Positions 1 through 11,585 of a stretch of 64,000 nucleotides of DNA are shown here, one piece after another. Source of the stretch: Thunnus maccoyii (lineage: Eukaryota; Chordata; Actinopteri; Scombriformes; Scombridae). The notes beneath the pieces are model-generated. The model did no database searches and was not told the origin of the DNA. It was given only the letters and a program-made list of their open reading frames with translations. The translations under genes were made by a program, and so were the position numbers. The stretch is from NCBI RefSeq assembly GCF_910596095.1, contig NC_056548.1, positions 11,743,151 through 11,807,150 of the forward strand. Direction: 5' to 3'. Position 1 is the first letter of the stretch. The number at the start of each line of letters is the position of its first letter.

Positions 1-97
1 CGATTATCTATTTATCAGGTAATTTAATTTCCTAAAAGAGTAGCTGTTGTGATTTCAGATCCTGAATAGTACAAACTAGCTTTGTATTTTTATTTAG

Positions 98-3000
98 ATG
101 CAGGAACTCTGGGAAGGAGATATGGCTCTGACTGTGGCCAAGAGTCTTCCAGCAGGTCTACACCTCTACAATACTCTTACAGGTGAGACATGTAGCAAAA
201 AACCTCAAGAGGACCTCAGAAACTATGGATTTATGTACAGTATTTCTGTAACTTTGTTTTACTCTTTGCAGATGACAATGTCTCCCTGTACAGTGCAGGC
301 ATCTACACAAACTCTGACCTGTTTGTGTGGAACGGCAGAGAGGTGAGGAGAGACATAGTCCATCACAAACATGCTCAAGTGTCAAGATCCCAAATAACTG
401 ACATCCATGCTGGTTCTTATTATCTGTTCAGGTGTGTGGTGCGAGTGTCCTAACCGGAACCGAGTGGGAGCCAGTGCTGCTGAATGTAGTCCGTCCCTTT
501 TTGGGGGAAGATGGAGAGCAGGAGGTGGAGTGTGAGGAGGGTAGAGACGGTTTTGAAAATGGGGGACCAGGGCTTAAAAAGGAGGCGAGAGGTTTTGCAG
601 GTGGTGTGACTCTCGGGGAGGTGAGGGAGGCCCTGGGGGAGCCCAAGGAGAGTTTGCTGTGTCAGGAGCATAAGGGAGGAAAGAGAGAGAGAGAAGAGCA
701 GGGGGCAGGAGAGGGAGGAGGGGCAAGCGGATGGAAGGTGTTCCCGCCCGACGACATGCAGCGGACACTGAAGGAGCTGTCGCTGAAAGATGGAGATGCG
801 CTTTTGGTGCTGGAGCCGCAGTCGTTCGACAGCAGGTAAGTCCTCTGCAGCGTGTCAGTGCACATGCGCGTTGTTGTTTTTGTATGTGTGTTTTACAACA
901 ACCCTCTCCACTTTGTTCAGCATGTTCAGTCTAAACGGAGATGTGGTCACCGTGACTACACCGTCAGACTGTCGCTGGCTCCAGGTGGAGTTTCGACCAC
1001 ATGGAGGAGCAGAAGGAGAGGTAGAGAAAGAGGAGGAGAGGAGGAAAATCAAGGTTCCAGCCACAGGAAATATGGTCAGTAATTTGTGTGCTTCTGTTTT
1101 TGCTCTCTTTTTGTTTTTTCCTTTTCTTTTGTTTTTGTTTCCTCTTTATTTCTTCTTTTAGGCATTATTATTCTGTCTTAAAAATCATATAGTTATGTGT
1201 AATGTGTCTCTTCCTGCAGCTGCTGTGTGAGGTGAAACAGAGGGCCGTAGACGAGCTGCAGTTACAGGAGCAGCTCTCAGGCAAGGCTCTCAGTGTTGTA
1301 CATAACCTCCCCTGGATGTCCAGATAAATGGTTTTCTCCCCCAATACTGATCAGAGAGTCAATTTAATATAGTATATTTGCTGATGCGGAGTCCCATTCT
1401 AATTTCATAATGCAGCAAAACAGTACACATTTTAAGTACACTTAAATTAGTTTGACCAATCCGGTTTACATAGATAGATATTTTTGACAATTAGCAGTTG
1501 AATATCATTGCATCAATAAAAAATAATCGCCACATTCACCAAATATATGACCAGTTTCTTGTTTTTTTATATAGTGATGAAGAAAACAGACATATAAATG
1601 TTGTCAATGTCTCTTACAGAATATAAAATTGCTGGCTAAAAATTTGGAACGCTTCAGATTAGAGACCAGGCTTCTCCCAAGTTGTGAACAGTGTCAGTGT
1701 ATAATTCATATGGTCTTACAGATGGTGTAGACTGAGTGCAGTGGTGTAAAATAAACAAAATGTCTGAATTTCACCAGGGTTTATGTAGTTCTCTGTAAAA
1801 TGCATTTTCCACAATTGATTATGAAAATTGGCACAACTTGCATCCCAGTTATCTGCAAGTTATATTTTTGTCCTACCTGCTGCTCAGGTGATGACAAAAT
1901 GTGCGTTTGTGTTTTGATCCTTATGCTGACTACAAGTTTATGCTCTTAAATCAGCTGTTTTTGTCTCACTGACCAGGTGCACAGTACTGTCTGAGACAGG
2001 TGGACTGCACAGGGAAACTCCTTCCTCCAGGTACTGTGTCAGATGTTAACCTGGGGCTGATTTTAATGGTGCAGAAGAGCTGGAAATCCCCCTCTTTTTA
2101 ACAAAATATTAAGATACACACTCCTCTACTTTGTTCCCTCATTAAATTTTTAAAAGGTACTCCCCCTGCTTGTAATGTTTCTTCTCATCATCTGTCTTTG
2201 AAGTGCTGCACACACTGCACATTTTTACTAAGTGCAGTTGCGCTGTCTTATTCTGGTTAATTGAACAGTGTGTGAGGAGCTGAGTGTTCGGGACGCAGGC
2301 GTGCGACTCATGACCACACTGACTCTCTGTCCGGGTAATGCCCCCAAGGCATCGCAGGTGTGTCTTTTATTTGAAATCTTCAAGAAATCCTTTGTACTTG
2401 CAGCTGCACAGGTGAAAGTTAAGAACCTTTAAGCAGCAGTAAACCTATCCTATCCTGCAGTTTAGCAGTTATACTAAAACAGATGAAGAATATGGCTTAT
2501 AAGCTTTTTTAAATGCTTGATTGATGTTTGGAGATGTTCTCTCTGCTTTGCAGCTTTTCTTGCACTTCTCTGTGGGCGCAGCGCCCTCTGCTGGCTTGGA
2601 AATGGACATAATAGTGGAGAAGACTTGTACTGTCAAAGAAGTAAGGAAAAAACTTTTTATTTGGTGAAACATTCATTCGTGTGTATTTGCTTTTTAAAAT
2701 GATTGTTTTTATTATTTGCAGTGTCTAAAGGCAATGCTGGATGCTGTTGGACTTGATGGTAAAACTAATTTTTTTCCCCCCAGTTTTTTCACTTGTATGT
2801 TCATGACTGTAGACTCAACTTTTTTGTATTTAGCATCATCAAAATGATCTCTGCTTTTGTGGTATTGTAAATGTACAGATCTAATTATGTTGATCATAAT
2901 GTAATTAAAATGTGTGTTTGCAGGCACCTCTTGGCACTTGAGGAGGCTTGATTGGTGTGAAGAGGTTGGAGAGGCGCTGATGGATGAGGTGAGTGGCTAA

Positions 3001-5260
3001 ATTACCCAATTACCCAAAATTACCCATTACCCAAAATGTTATAGTCAGTCCTTGTTTTTTTTAACCTATATCTATCAATCCACATGTTGACAACAACCTT
3101 TTACCCTCAGGATGCTTCCCTGTCAGAGCTGAAGATAAACAATGGAGAGACATTAGTCGTCACAGAAGGACAACTGCCCCCGAAGGTACTTCAACATTTT
3201 GTTTTTATGTGTAGATTCATGATACATTGTGGTCTTTTTCCTCTCTTTAGCTACACATTTCTCTTTTCCTGCCAGGGTTTTCTCAAGCTATCTGTATGGC
3301 TGTATCTGGATGCCAGTAATAACTCAACAGTTTCCATGGAAACTGATTTTAACCACACTGCCAACGGCCACGCTGAGGAGCAGATGCCGGTGGAGGCGAC
3401 TGCAGGTGAAACGCACAGTCGCTCGCCTCGTCTGTGTGACGGCAACATGGCAGAGCTGAGAAGTGTAGGACAGGTGGAGATATCAGATGAAGTCAGCTTG
3501 GAGGATCTCAAGACTCAGGTAGAGTGTGAAGGTTTTGTGTATCCAAAGTAAGAGTTGATAGTCATTTATAATAGTAAGTTAGGCCATACAGAGTATGTGT
3601 GTATGACAGTTTGATGCTTTTGCCTAGCAGATGTTAAAAGACTTTTTCTCTACATCTGTATCAGGTCTTGACGCTGCCCGCTCTTCAGGATGTGTGTCTG
3701 CCAACCACTGCATTCATGCGTGTGTGGCAGCTGGAGGGACGGAGGCTGGCACGAATCCTCAGAGGACAGCAACTCACGCTCAGGTATGAACACTTTCTTC
3801 TCACATGTTTTATTCCTGTATCAATGACCTCCAGATTCTTTATATTAATGACAGATGCAGAACTGTCGAGTCATTGCTCCTCTCATTGACCTGCATTTTC
3901 TGTTTGGTTCCCTCCTGCTCAGGAAGTTGAAGATAACTGGTGGCACAGACCTTTGTGTGCAACAGCTACTAAAAGAGGAAGATCTTGGGTATGGTTTGAG
4001 ATGTCTGATGTATACATGTTTTGTAGAATCCCAACATGATAAGAAAAATTACTCTTCTTTTCCGGTACATACATTTTGAACATAAGAAAAAATAAATCTC
4101 TATATTTCCTCCCTTTTCGAAGCCCTAAGGAGGTGTTGCTGAATGTTAAGATGGGAGTACCTGGAGAAAGATGTTACTACCCTTCAGAGGAGCTGGTTTG
4201 GGATGCATCCCGGGACTCTTCTGCTCGCTCTTTACGCACTTGTCTGGCTGCACACTACGGCCTCTCCCCTGATTCTCTGCGGTTGGCCAAACACCAGCCC
4301 GACAAACACACTTGGGAAGAAATATCCAACTGGGTAAGATTAGAAGAGAATAATTTCTTGAGAAAGATCCTGGTTTAGGGGTTGGGGGCGACCCATATGT
4401 ATACTTGCACACTCTCACTCAATAGAAAAGTTGATTGAGCTTGGGAAGAACATTAGAGAGGGATGTTGCCTGAATGAAATGTAGTGAAGACCTGAAATCT
4501 CAATATTCTCATAATTGCCACTCATTCATTGTCACACTATAAGTGAATAATATGTCATGCATCTTTTACTTTCAGAACCAGCAGGTTTCTAAAAAGAAAA
4601 AGAAGAAAAAGGCAGAATCACTACTGGGAGCACCATTTCACCTCAAAGATGGCGACGTAATTGGCATCAAGGTATTTGAAACTATTTGTTCACTCAGTAA
4701 ATGTTTAAATTAGTCTTTTTTGGATTTATTTGACTGAGAATCATTTAATTTACTCTTGTTTTTTTTTGTGTTTTTTTTACAGAACCTGTTGATTGACAAC
4801 AACAGAGACTTCTACACCCTGGAGGATGAACTGGGCCAGCAGAGGCTCAGAGAGCAGGCAGAGCAACGAAGGAAAGGGTGCGACTTCTTTACTTTGACAC
4901 ATTCACAAACTGGGAAAATGTAATAACTGTGATCAAGGCTTTATAGATGTCTATAAAGACGAGAGACTGCTTGAACTAATCTCAGAGGAAAGCAAGGCTT
5001 TTTACAGCTTTTACTTGGCAGTCATCGCCTTACAGTGATTCATAACTGTGTTACCTCAAAACTCTGTTCTTTCTTCTGATTATTCTTTATCTTATGTGAC
5101 TTGTTACTTAAGATCCTTTTGGTAAAATTTTATTCAATTGTTTATTTTCAGTGAGCAGGCTGCAGGCTCTGACGGTGATGGATCACAGAAGAAGGCTGGA
5201 GCTACCAAATCCAGGAAACCAGAGGTGGCGCTGTCAATCAATGTTGGGGTATTCAGATAG
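98..5260 (+). CDS. usp40: usp40, ubiquitin carboxyl-terminal hydrolase 40, 3' part (18 exons)
   Basis: C-terminal part of USP40, a USP-family deubiquitinase; the N-terminal catalytic USP domain lies left of the window. Exons: 98-182, 272-342, 432-835, 921-1074, 1220-1280, 1977-2030, 2269-2357, 2554-2640, 2722-2758, 2924-2988, 3111-3185, 3276-3518, 3665-3783, 3923-3988, 4123-4333, 4576-4671, 4783-4877, 5152-5260. They join without a frame break into 706 codons plus TAG. The tail closely follows what I remember of human USP40: LPALQDVCLP, PGERCYYPSEELVWDA, a KKKKKKK run, then GAPFHLKDGDVIGIKNLLID and the end ALSINVGVFR. LKDGDALLVLEP near the end of exon 3 looks like the edge of a ubiquitin-like fold. 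The intron after 1280 appears to use a GC donor. Position 98 is an exon boundary, not the true start. Confidence 0.93.
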
Positions 5261-7264
5261 CACCCTGCTACCAGGGGTGCACGGACAAATCAGAACTACC
5301 TATAAAACTACACACATGCACAGTGAGACGCCACGTTGCTATTAGGACAATCCGCTTGACATCAGTCTTGTGCCATCTTTTTTTTTCTAATAGCTTTTGC
5401 ATAACTGTATTTCTCCATAAATCTCTCAAGCTTGACTAAAGTCAAACCCCTAAATTCATGACTTTTTCTAATCTGTCTGAATTTTTCATTGGCAGAAGAA
5501 GAGAAGGAATTTACTCTTTGGCACTTTGATTTGCTGTACTGTAAATAATGACTGTAATTTGCATTATGTCTATGCAATATTACCAGATGTGTTATTAGAT
5601 AACTCTCTCTACAAGCTTTCAGAATTACAACAACCACGCATGCTCATTATTTTTATTTAATTTCTGTTTTGTCACCCTTTTTTTTTTTTTTTTTTTTTTT
5701 TCAAAAAAAAAAAAAGGTTTCTGAGGGATATTTGAAGACAGTGTGACCTTCAGGAAAACAGATTTTTTGCTGCATGGATTGATGGCTATTTTGTAACATT
5801 ATACTCTAAGTATCAGCCCAGAGAAAGCCATTTCTGCAAGTGTGCTTTTTGCTATTACAAGCCTGCAGTGACACACTGAAGCTTGTGCTAACTGGAGTTT
5901 CTATCTCATATACTGTTGTGTATAAACTGTAGTAATCAGGGTGAAACATTTATATTCGCAGCCACCAGCCAACGGCTTGAAAATTGTGCTTTTCTATAAC
6001 AGCTTCTCCACCTCAGTCGAGAATCAGTAATCAACCTGATGTTGTTGCGCATTGGGTTGAAGGTGAGTCTCATTTTTATAATCCACTTGTCACTGCGCTG
6101 TGAACAGAAACGTTTATCTGGATCATGGGCTTTGTAGACAGTTTTAGGTAGATTTTAGGCTGATAAGGGAGAGGAGAGATAGGCCTTAACATGGAGAAGC
6201 CTCAGTGCTGCTCTGTCCTCCCTACCTCACTCTCTACCTCTCTCACTCTACCTCCGCTGCCCTGTCTGTTTTTTTTTTTTCTTTCCTAACCCCAAACTGT
6301 TCAAGCCAGGCAACTATGATTTCAGAATTTCAACAACACATTGTTTGATGTTTTGTGTGAAACTACACATCAATTGTAGGGTGAAAGTGAAGTCTGATTT
6401 ACTTTTAGTCATATTGGATAAATGGTTAAATAACTTTACTGCCTTTTTATTGGACATAATCCACCTCCTTCAGAGCTGAACAATATCGCAGAACGCCTTC
6501 ACTTTAACCTCAATCATTTCACATTCAAAACAGTTGTATGGAGCACAACATCATTCTTTTATGGAACAATTATAATATAATATATGAAATATACTTCAAA
6601 ACAAATTCAACAGCTTTCTGTCATTTTTCTCCTTGATTATAAATAAAGATCCCTGATTTGCTACATGAGTTTACATCTTGAAACATTAAATGTATCATTT
6701 GCATGCACCATGTGTGAACTTCAGGGAATTAAAAATGGTTCTTTAGATAATTTATTGGGGAAAGCTGACAAAAAAAAAATTGTGTTATGAATTGTGATGT
6801 GTTTTTTCTTTTTTTTTGTCTTTTTTGAAGGGTGGGGATTTGATTCTGTTTTAAAAGATTTTCTATGCTGCTTTATGTATCATTATCTGGCCTTAATCTG
6901 TGCCAAGAATTTTTCAAGTGGAAAATTTAAATTTCAAGTGGAAATTCAAACTTTTTTTCTTCTTCTCCTTCTTTTTTTTTAGTAGATACAGGAGAACTGT
7001 TTTGACTATATACTTATTAGGAATAGAAACCTTTCATTTTGTATCATGTGGTATCATTTACTAGTGTTATTGATTACATCATTAGTGTTATATGAACTGA
7101 CCTACTGTAACAACAGATCAAATTGTAAATTGTTCAATTGTATCTGCAGAAAGTATTTTATCAATAATAAAGGTATGCAGTAGTACTTGTCAGTCATGTC
7201 ATGTTAATTAAGCTTTAGCTGTGTCTTCTGTAGCAGGAGTTTGTGGCTTAATATTAATCGTAAC
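5261..7264 (+). other. usp40 3' UTR and downstream non-coding sequence
   Basis: No coding exon is seen. It starts as the usp40 3' UTR. AATAAA poly(A) signals occur at 6642-6647 and 7166-7171; either could end the transcript. The stretch is AT-rich with a T-run/A-run at 5678-5715 and a CT-rich patch near 6215-6265. Short reading frames here (for example on the minus strand at 5362-5637) have no recognisable motif. Confidence 0.5.
5678..5715. repeat. T-run followed by A-run
   Basis: About 24 T, one C, then 13 A. The two homopolymers are complementary and could fold as a hairpin. It lies in the presumed usp40 3' UTR. It may be two transposon tails meeting or an unstable simple repeat. Confidence 0.8.
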
Positions 7265-7948
7265 ACTATTTTTAGCCATCCTATCTGCATGGCTCTAAGA
7301 GTGCCAGTGTCGGTTGGTTGGTCCACCACTTTGGTCCAGATTGAAATATGTCAACAACTATTCAGTGGATTGCCGTGAAGTTTGGTACAGACATTCACGG
7401 TGTCCAGAATGAGTCCCTGAATTTTCTTTTAGAACTATACCAGCTAGTAATCACATAAATATCCACTAGGGATTGGCACAAACTTTAGTACAGACATGCA
7501 TGTTTTCCAGATGATGAATCCTTACCGGTGATCAATAACTTTCCCTCTATAGCATCACTATGAAGTTGACATTTGTGGTTTTTAGTGAAATGTCTCAACA
7601 ACTATTGGGTGAAATTTATACACATATGAATGCCCCCCTGAGGCCAAATTCTACTAACTTTTTAAAAAATTAAACAACTTCATTTATAAACAAGATATAT
7701 AAACTAATGATAAACTCTAATAAACTTTGATCTCTTTTTTTTTTACCTCTAGCACCCTCATCTGGCCAAAGTCTCAATTTATCCAATATTTTGGTTTGGA
7801 CCAAATGCCTGCAGAAGTAATGACATTTCTATTCAGTTCAGCTTTATTTATTTACTCTGTGTTTAGTGCAAATTAGCATGATAACGCGCTAAACTAAGAA
7901 CACGGTTGGCATGGCAAGATAGCATTAGCATTTAGTACAGCCTCATAA
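7265..7948. repeat. Teleost interspersed repeat with internal sub-repeats
   Basis: The wording 'ccactttggtccagattgaa', 'caacaactattcagtggatt', 'ttggtacagacattcacggt' and 'tagcatttagtacagcctca' matches a very common fish-genome repeat that I recognise from memory but cannot name. Inside it the phrase 'ggattg...aagtttggtacagacat...ccag' recurs in degenerate form near 7369, 7469 and 7600, so the element is built of roughly 110-130 bp sub-units. It is clearly diverged from the usual consensus. No coding potential. Confidence 0.65.
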
Positions 7949-8084
7949 AAAGATTAATTGTATCCCTGTGTAATAATGACATCTGTAAAAAATGTTTTTT
8001 TAAAAATATTATTCATATTTGTAGTAAACAATTATTATTTCTATCATTATCATTCATACATGGTGATATTTGTAGTACATTTTC

Positions 8085-8266
8085 TATGACCAATCAGGGT
8101 CTACAAAGCATTTGGAACATCCAATCAGCTTTCACGATGCGGTCTGAGTCCCTGCCCCCCTGTCCAGTATTCATTTGGCACACAGACACGCTGCAGGATT
8201 TACTACACTGAGAGCAGAGGCAGTCTGACAGTTTGATACTTGACTCGCTAAGTAACATCTGCAAAC
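8085..8266 (+). promoter_or_regulatory. Presumed fabp7 promoter and 5' UTR
   Basis: Two CCAAT boxes in the same orientation, at 8090-8096 and 8121-8127 (both read ccaatca), lie 140-180 bp upstream of the fabp7 ATG. An AT-rich 'tattcattt' follows at 8167-8175 where a TATA-like element would be expected, though it is not a good TATA match. The CCAAT boxes are visible; the promoter role and start site are inferred. Confidence 0.4.
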
Positions 8267-9248
8267 ATGGTTGAAACTTTCTGCGCTACATGGAAGCTGA
8301 TTGACAGCCAGAACTTTGATGAATACATGAAGGCACTTGGTAAGCAACTTTAAATGAATTTTCTCCCTACTGAGATGTAATGTGAGCAACATTGTGCTTC
8401 TTTTTAGGCAGAGAAAATTAGTCAAATTAGTAGTTGTTAACGTTTTAATTTGTGTCTAGCATAATGCACCACTGAGGAGTTTTACTGTTGTTTTTGATAG
8501 GTGTTGGTTTTGCCACAAGGCAAGTGGGAAATGTCACCAAACCAACAGTAGAGATCAGCCAAGATGGGGACAAAGTGGTGGTGAAAACCCTGAGCACCTT
8601 CAGGAACACAGAGATCTCCTCCAAACTGGGAGAGGAATTCGATGAGACCACACCTGATGACCGACATGTCAAAGTAAGATGAGTTACTCTTTACATGATC
8701 TGGTCTTTAGCTTGTGCAGGTAATAATGATACGAGTGTGGTCCTCACTGTGAGATGTGATGCTGGTTTTAAATAAAATGATGCCTCTGCTTACAGTCTAC
8801 CTTCACCATGGAAGGAGACAAACTTGTGCAGGTGCAGAAGTGGGATGGCAAGGAGACCAAATTTGTCAGAGAAATCAAGGATGGCAAGATGGTGATGGTG
8901 AGATTACATAATTTGATATAGTATGATATGAAGAGAAATCTTTTTACCTGTCATGTGGTTATATTAATCAGTTTATGGAGTCATTTGCCTATGTAAAGCA
9001 CTTTGAATTACCTTGTTGCTGAGAGGTGCCAAACCTTTGCAATGGTGTATATATGTGATATATGACCTGAATGAATTAAAGAAAACTTGCTTTACATATG
9101 CATGATTTCTAGTCGATACATTCAAAATCGCAGCAAAATGTAATTGCAATAATGTAATTCTGGCTCTCTTTTGGTTTTCCTCCTCTCTGCCTCACAGACT
9201 TTGACCTTCGAGGGAGTCCAGGCTGTCCGCACATATGAGAAAGCCTAA
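8267..9248 (+). CDS. fabp7: fabp7, brain-type fatty-acid-binding protein (4 exons, complete)
   Basis: Cytosolic lipid carrier of the FABP family, typical of radial glia and able to bind long-chain polyunsaturated fatty acids. Exons 8267-8339 (73 bp), 8501-8673 (173), 8796-8897 (102) and 9198-9248 (51) have the lengths expected for FABP genes and give 132 aa plus TAA. The protein begins [20 protein letters not shown] and has the family signature at residues 6-23. It carries the brain-type stretch [35 protein letters not shown], and the C-terminal VRTYEKA containing the Arg-x-Tyr carboxylate-binding motif. These details favour FABP7 over FABP3. Teleosts often have two copies (fabp7a, fabp7b); I cannot tell which this is. 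Neighbour trdn is also near FABP7 in human. Confidence 0.97.
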
Positions 9249-9486
9249 CTTTACCATCCACTTAAATGAGCAAATCATCCCAGCATCAATTTAACAAGTT
9301 TTTTTTTTTTTAAATGTTCTTTTTATTGTATGCAGTGATTTGCACTTGATTTGTCATTGTAACACAAGATAAATATTTTGGGAAATCATTTTGTAAGATC
9401 TTTTGTAAGAAATTCGGAGATTGCGTCTGAGACTGTGAAGAGCCTAAAGTGTGTCATTCTGTGTATCACTTATGAAAAAGGGAACA

Positions 9487-9492
9487 AATAAA
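9487..9492 (+). terminator. fabp7 poly(A) signal
   Basis: AATAAA about 240 bp after the stop codon, followed by an unremarkable AT-rich stretch. It is the only perfect signal shortly after the gene, so the fabp7 transcript probably ends near 9510. Confidence 0.65.
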
Positions 9493-10879
9493 CTTCTTAA
9501 CGAAACCCTCTCAACGTCATTCATTTCACACTTTTCAGTTGGTCTTTAAAAGTCACCAGAGCACCATCAGTACCACTTTTTTTTTGTCTTTTTGTCAACT
9601 TTGCATGCAGCCCTACTTTTTCTATTCAAATATGCAAACCTAAGTTGTGGGAACAGAGCTGTCCCTATGATGGGTCAGTTCCAGGTGACAGCTGCAGGGT
9701 GATGGTGCAGGCCAGATCTGGCCGTGCAGCAGCAGCCAGTGTGACCATTGAATTCATGAGAGTGAACGTCCTGTAGTAACCCCCAGATGGTCAGAGATGA
9801 CTAGGAGCCGGTGAGGATGGAGGGGAGGGGTGGTGGGGTGATGTCACTCGCCTCAGGATAATCTGGTTTAAGTTGTGGTGTCATTACGTAGAGACATCAT
9901 TCGATGGTGTGGACCAACCGTGATTGAATGCTGCCAATGGCACGACAGTCAGACAACGAAAAGAGAGCACACTGTGCAGGATGTGGACACTTTGTATAAA
10001 TCCAATATCCCACGGTCAGTAGTTCAAGGACTAAGAATAGTAACTGTCAATAAACCTTTGTAATCTCCAACGTGTTTCTTTTTACATCTTTGATATAAAC
10101 AAGAGAATGTCCCCATTTCATCATTAACTAATTTGCACGCTCATAATGTTCATTTTAAGTTTACTAAATCCCGCATCTAGCCTACTGAACGCTGTGACTA
10201 CAAGTGGCCATTCTTCTAATCTCAGCACACAGGCTGCCAAGTTTTTGGCCACCTCTGAATAGACTGTGACACAAAGAAACTGAGTTAACTGGAGTGGAAC
10301 TCATTTGGCCATTGTCCACTGAATTAATTTCAAAATCAAAATCTGTCTTTATGCTCCAGTTATAGTGTGCCAGAAATTAAATCTTCTCTCACAAAAGTAT
10401 TCGCATGAGTATTTGGGCTGTATATGGTTAAAAGGCAAGGTTCATGTCACAATATTCACAGCTGCACCCACGCTGAGTCACTTTGAAAAGGTAGAAAAGG
10501 GAGCTGATCACGTTCCATGTTGGAGAAACAGTGAGAGATAATAGTTTAGTGTAGCTTGTCGTGTCCTCAGTGGTTCCAGCAGAGCAGCAGGAGTTTCCTC
10601 TTTGTGTGGGATCTGTGTCAGTGGTGTAAGCTGACCTGTAGTAACCCCTCTCTGGTCTCACGAGGGTAATACAATGAGAAGACCTGGCCATATGTGTCCT
10701 CCTCAGTTCAATTGTTTTACATTCTCCCATTCACACACGCGTACACTGTATATACTCCTGCACACATATAATAAGGCAGATAAGTTACTGATGGAGACTT
10801 TTGGAGCCATCATAAAAATGTGATCATAAGCTAATGTCCTCAAGATGATATTGATGATGACATACAGTACTGTGTGATA

Positions 10880-11585
10880 TCATAGTGGTGGAAGAAGTAG
10901 CAATAGCGCAACATGAAAATACTCCATTACAAATAAAGATCCTGCATCCACGTATTATTGGCTAAATGTAAGTATCAAATTCAAAAGCACTCATAATATA
11001 GAAAATATTGTATATTATATTATTGTATTATTATTACTGCTGTTGAAGTGAAGCAAATTGTTGCAACTTCAGGGCTGCAATTAATGATTATGTTCATTAT
11101 CGATTAGTCGATTAGTTGTTTGTTTGGTCTATAAAATGTTAGAAAATGGTGAAAAATGGCGAACACTGTTTCCCAAAGCCCAAGAAGCAACCTAAAATGA
11201 CATTCAGTTTACTATCAAAGAAGAATTATCAGAGAATGTTGGCATTTTTCCTTTAAAAAATGATTAATTGATTATAAAAATGGTTGGCAATTGATTTTCT
11301 TTTTGTCGATTGACTGATTAATTGACTAATTGTTGCAGCTCTAAACTCATTTATATGTTGTTGTGTAATTTAATAGTTTCTATAAAAGTGCACCATATTT
11401 TAGAAACTCATCATATGTTTTGTTTGTAAAATCGTAATCTGAAAAGTAACAAGTCACTAAAGCTTTCAAATGCATGTAGTGGAGTAAAAAGTACAATATT
11501 TATCTCTGGGAAACAGAAGATGGAAATACTCAAGTAAAGTACAAGCACCCCAATTTGTACTTGAGGTAATGTACTTTTGGTGTGA
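10880..11585 (+). mobile_element. Teleost non-autonomous DNA transposon fossil, split by a second insertion
   Basis: Left part (10880-11005) reads 'gtggtggaagaagtag', 'aaaatactccattacaaat', 'gatcctgcat', 'aagtatcaaat'. The right part (11345-11585) reads 'aatctgaaaagtaac', 'gtagtggagtaaaaagtac', 'aaatactcaagtaaagtac'. From memory these are the two halves of one common fish repeat that begins and ends with CAGTGGTGGAAG-type inverted termini. The middle is interrupted by the MITE at about 11070-11343. An inverted partial copy of the left half lies near 38748-38915. Confidence 0.6.
11070..11343 (+). mobile_element. hAT-like MITE, copy 1
   Basis: Starts 'agggctgcaattaatgatta' and ends 'taattgttgcagctctaa', so the ends are inverted (GGGCTGCAA / TTGCAGCTC). 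The interior has the family landmarks 'gattagtcgattagttg', 'ggtctataaaatgttagaaa', 'cagtttactatcaaag' and 'ttgattttctttttgtcgat'. It belongs to the same family as the copies listed at 33304, 54384, 55890, 57940, 59362 and 63700. Non-coding. Confidence 0.75.

Noticed and set aside
10428-10730. 100-codon minus-strand frame
   Set aside because: No recognisable domain, no splice or promoter context; probably chance.
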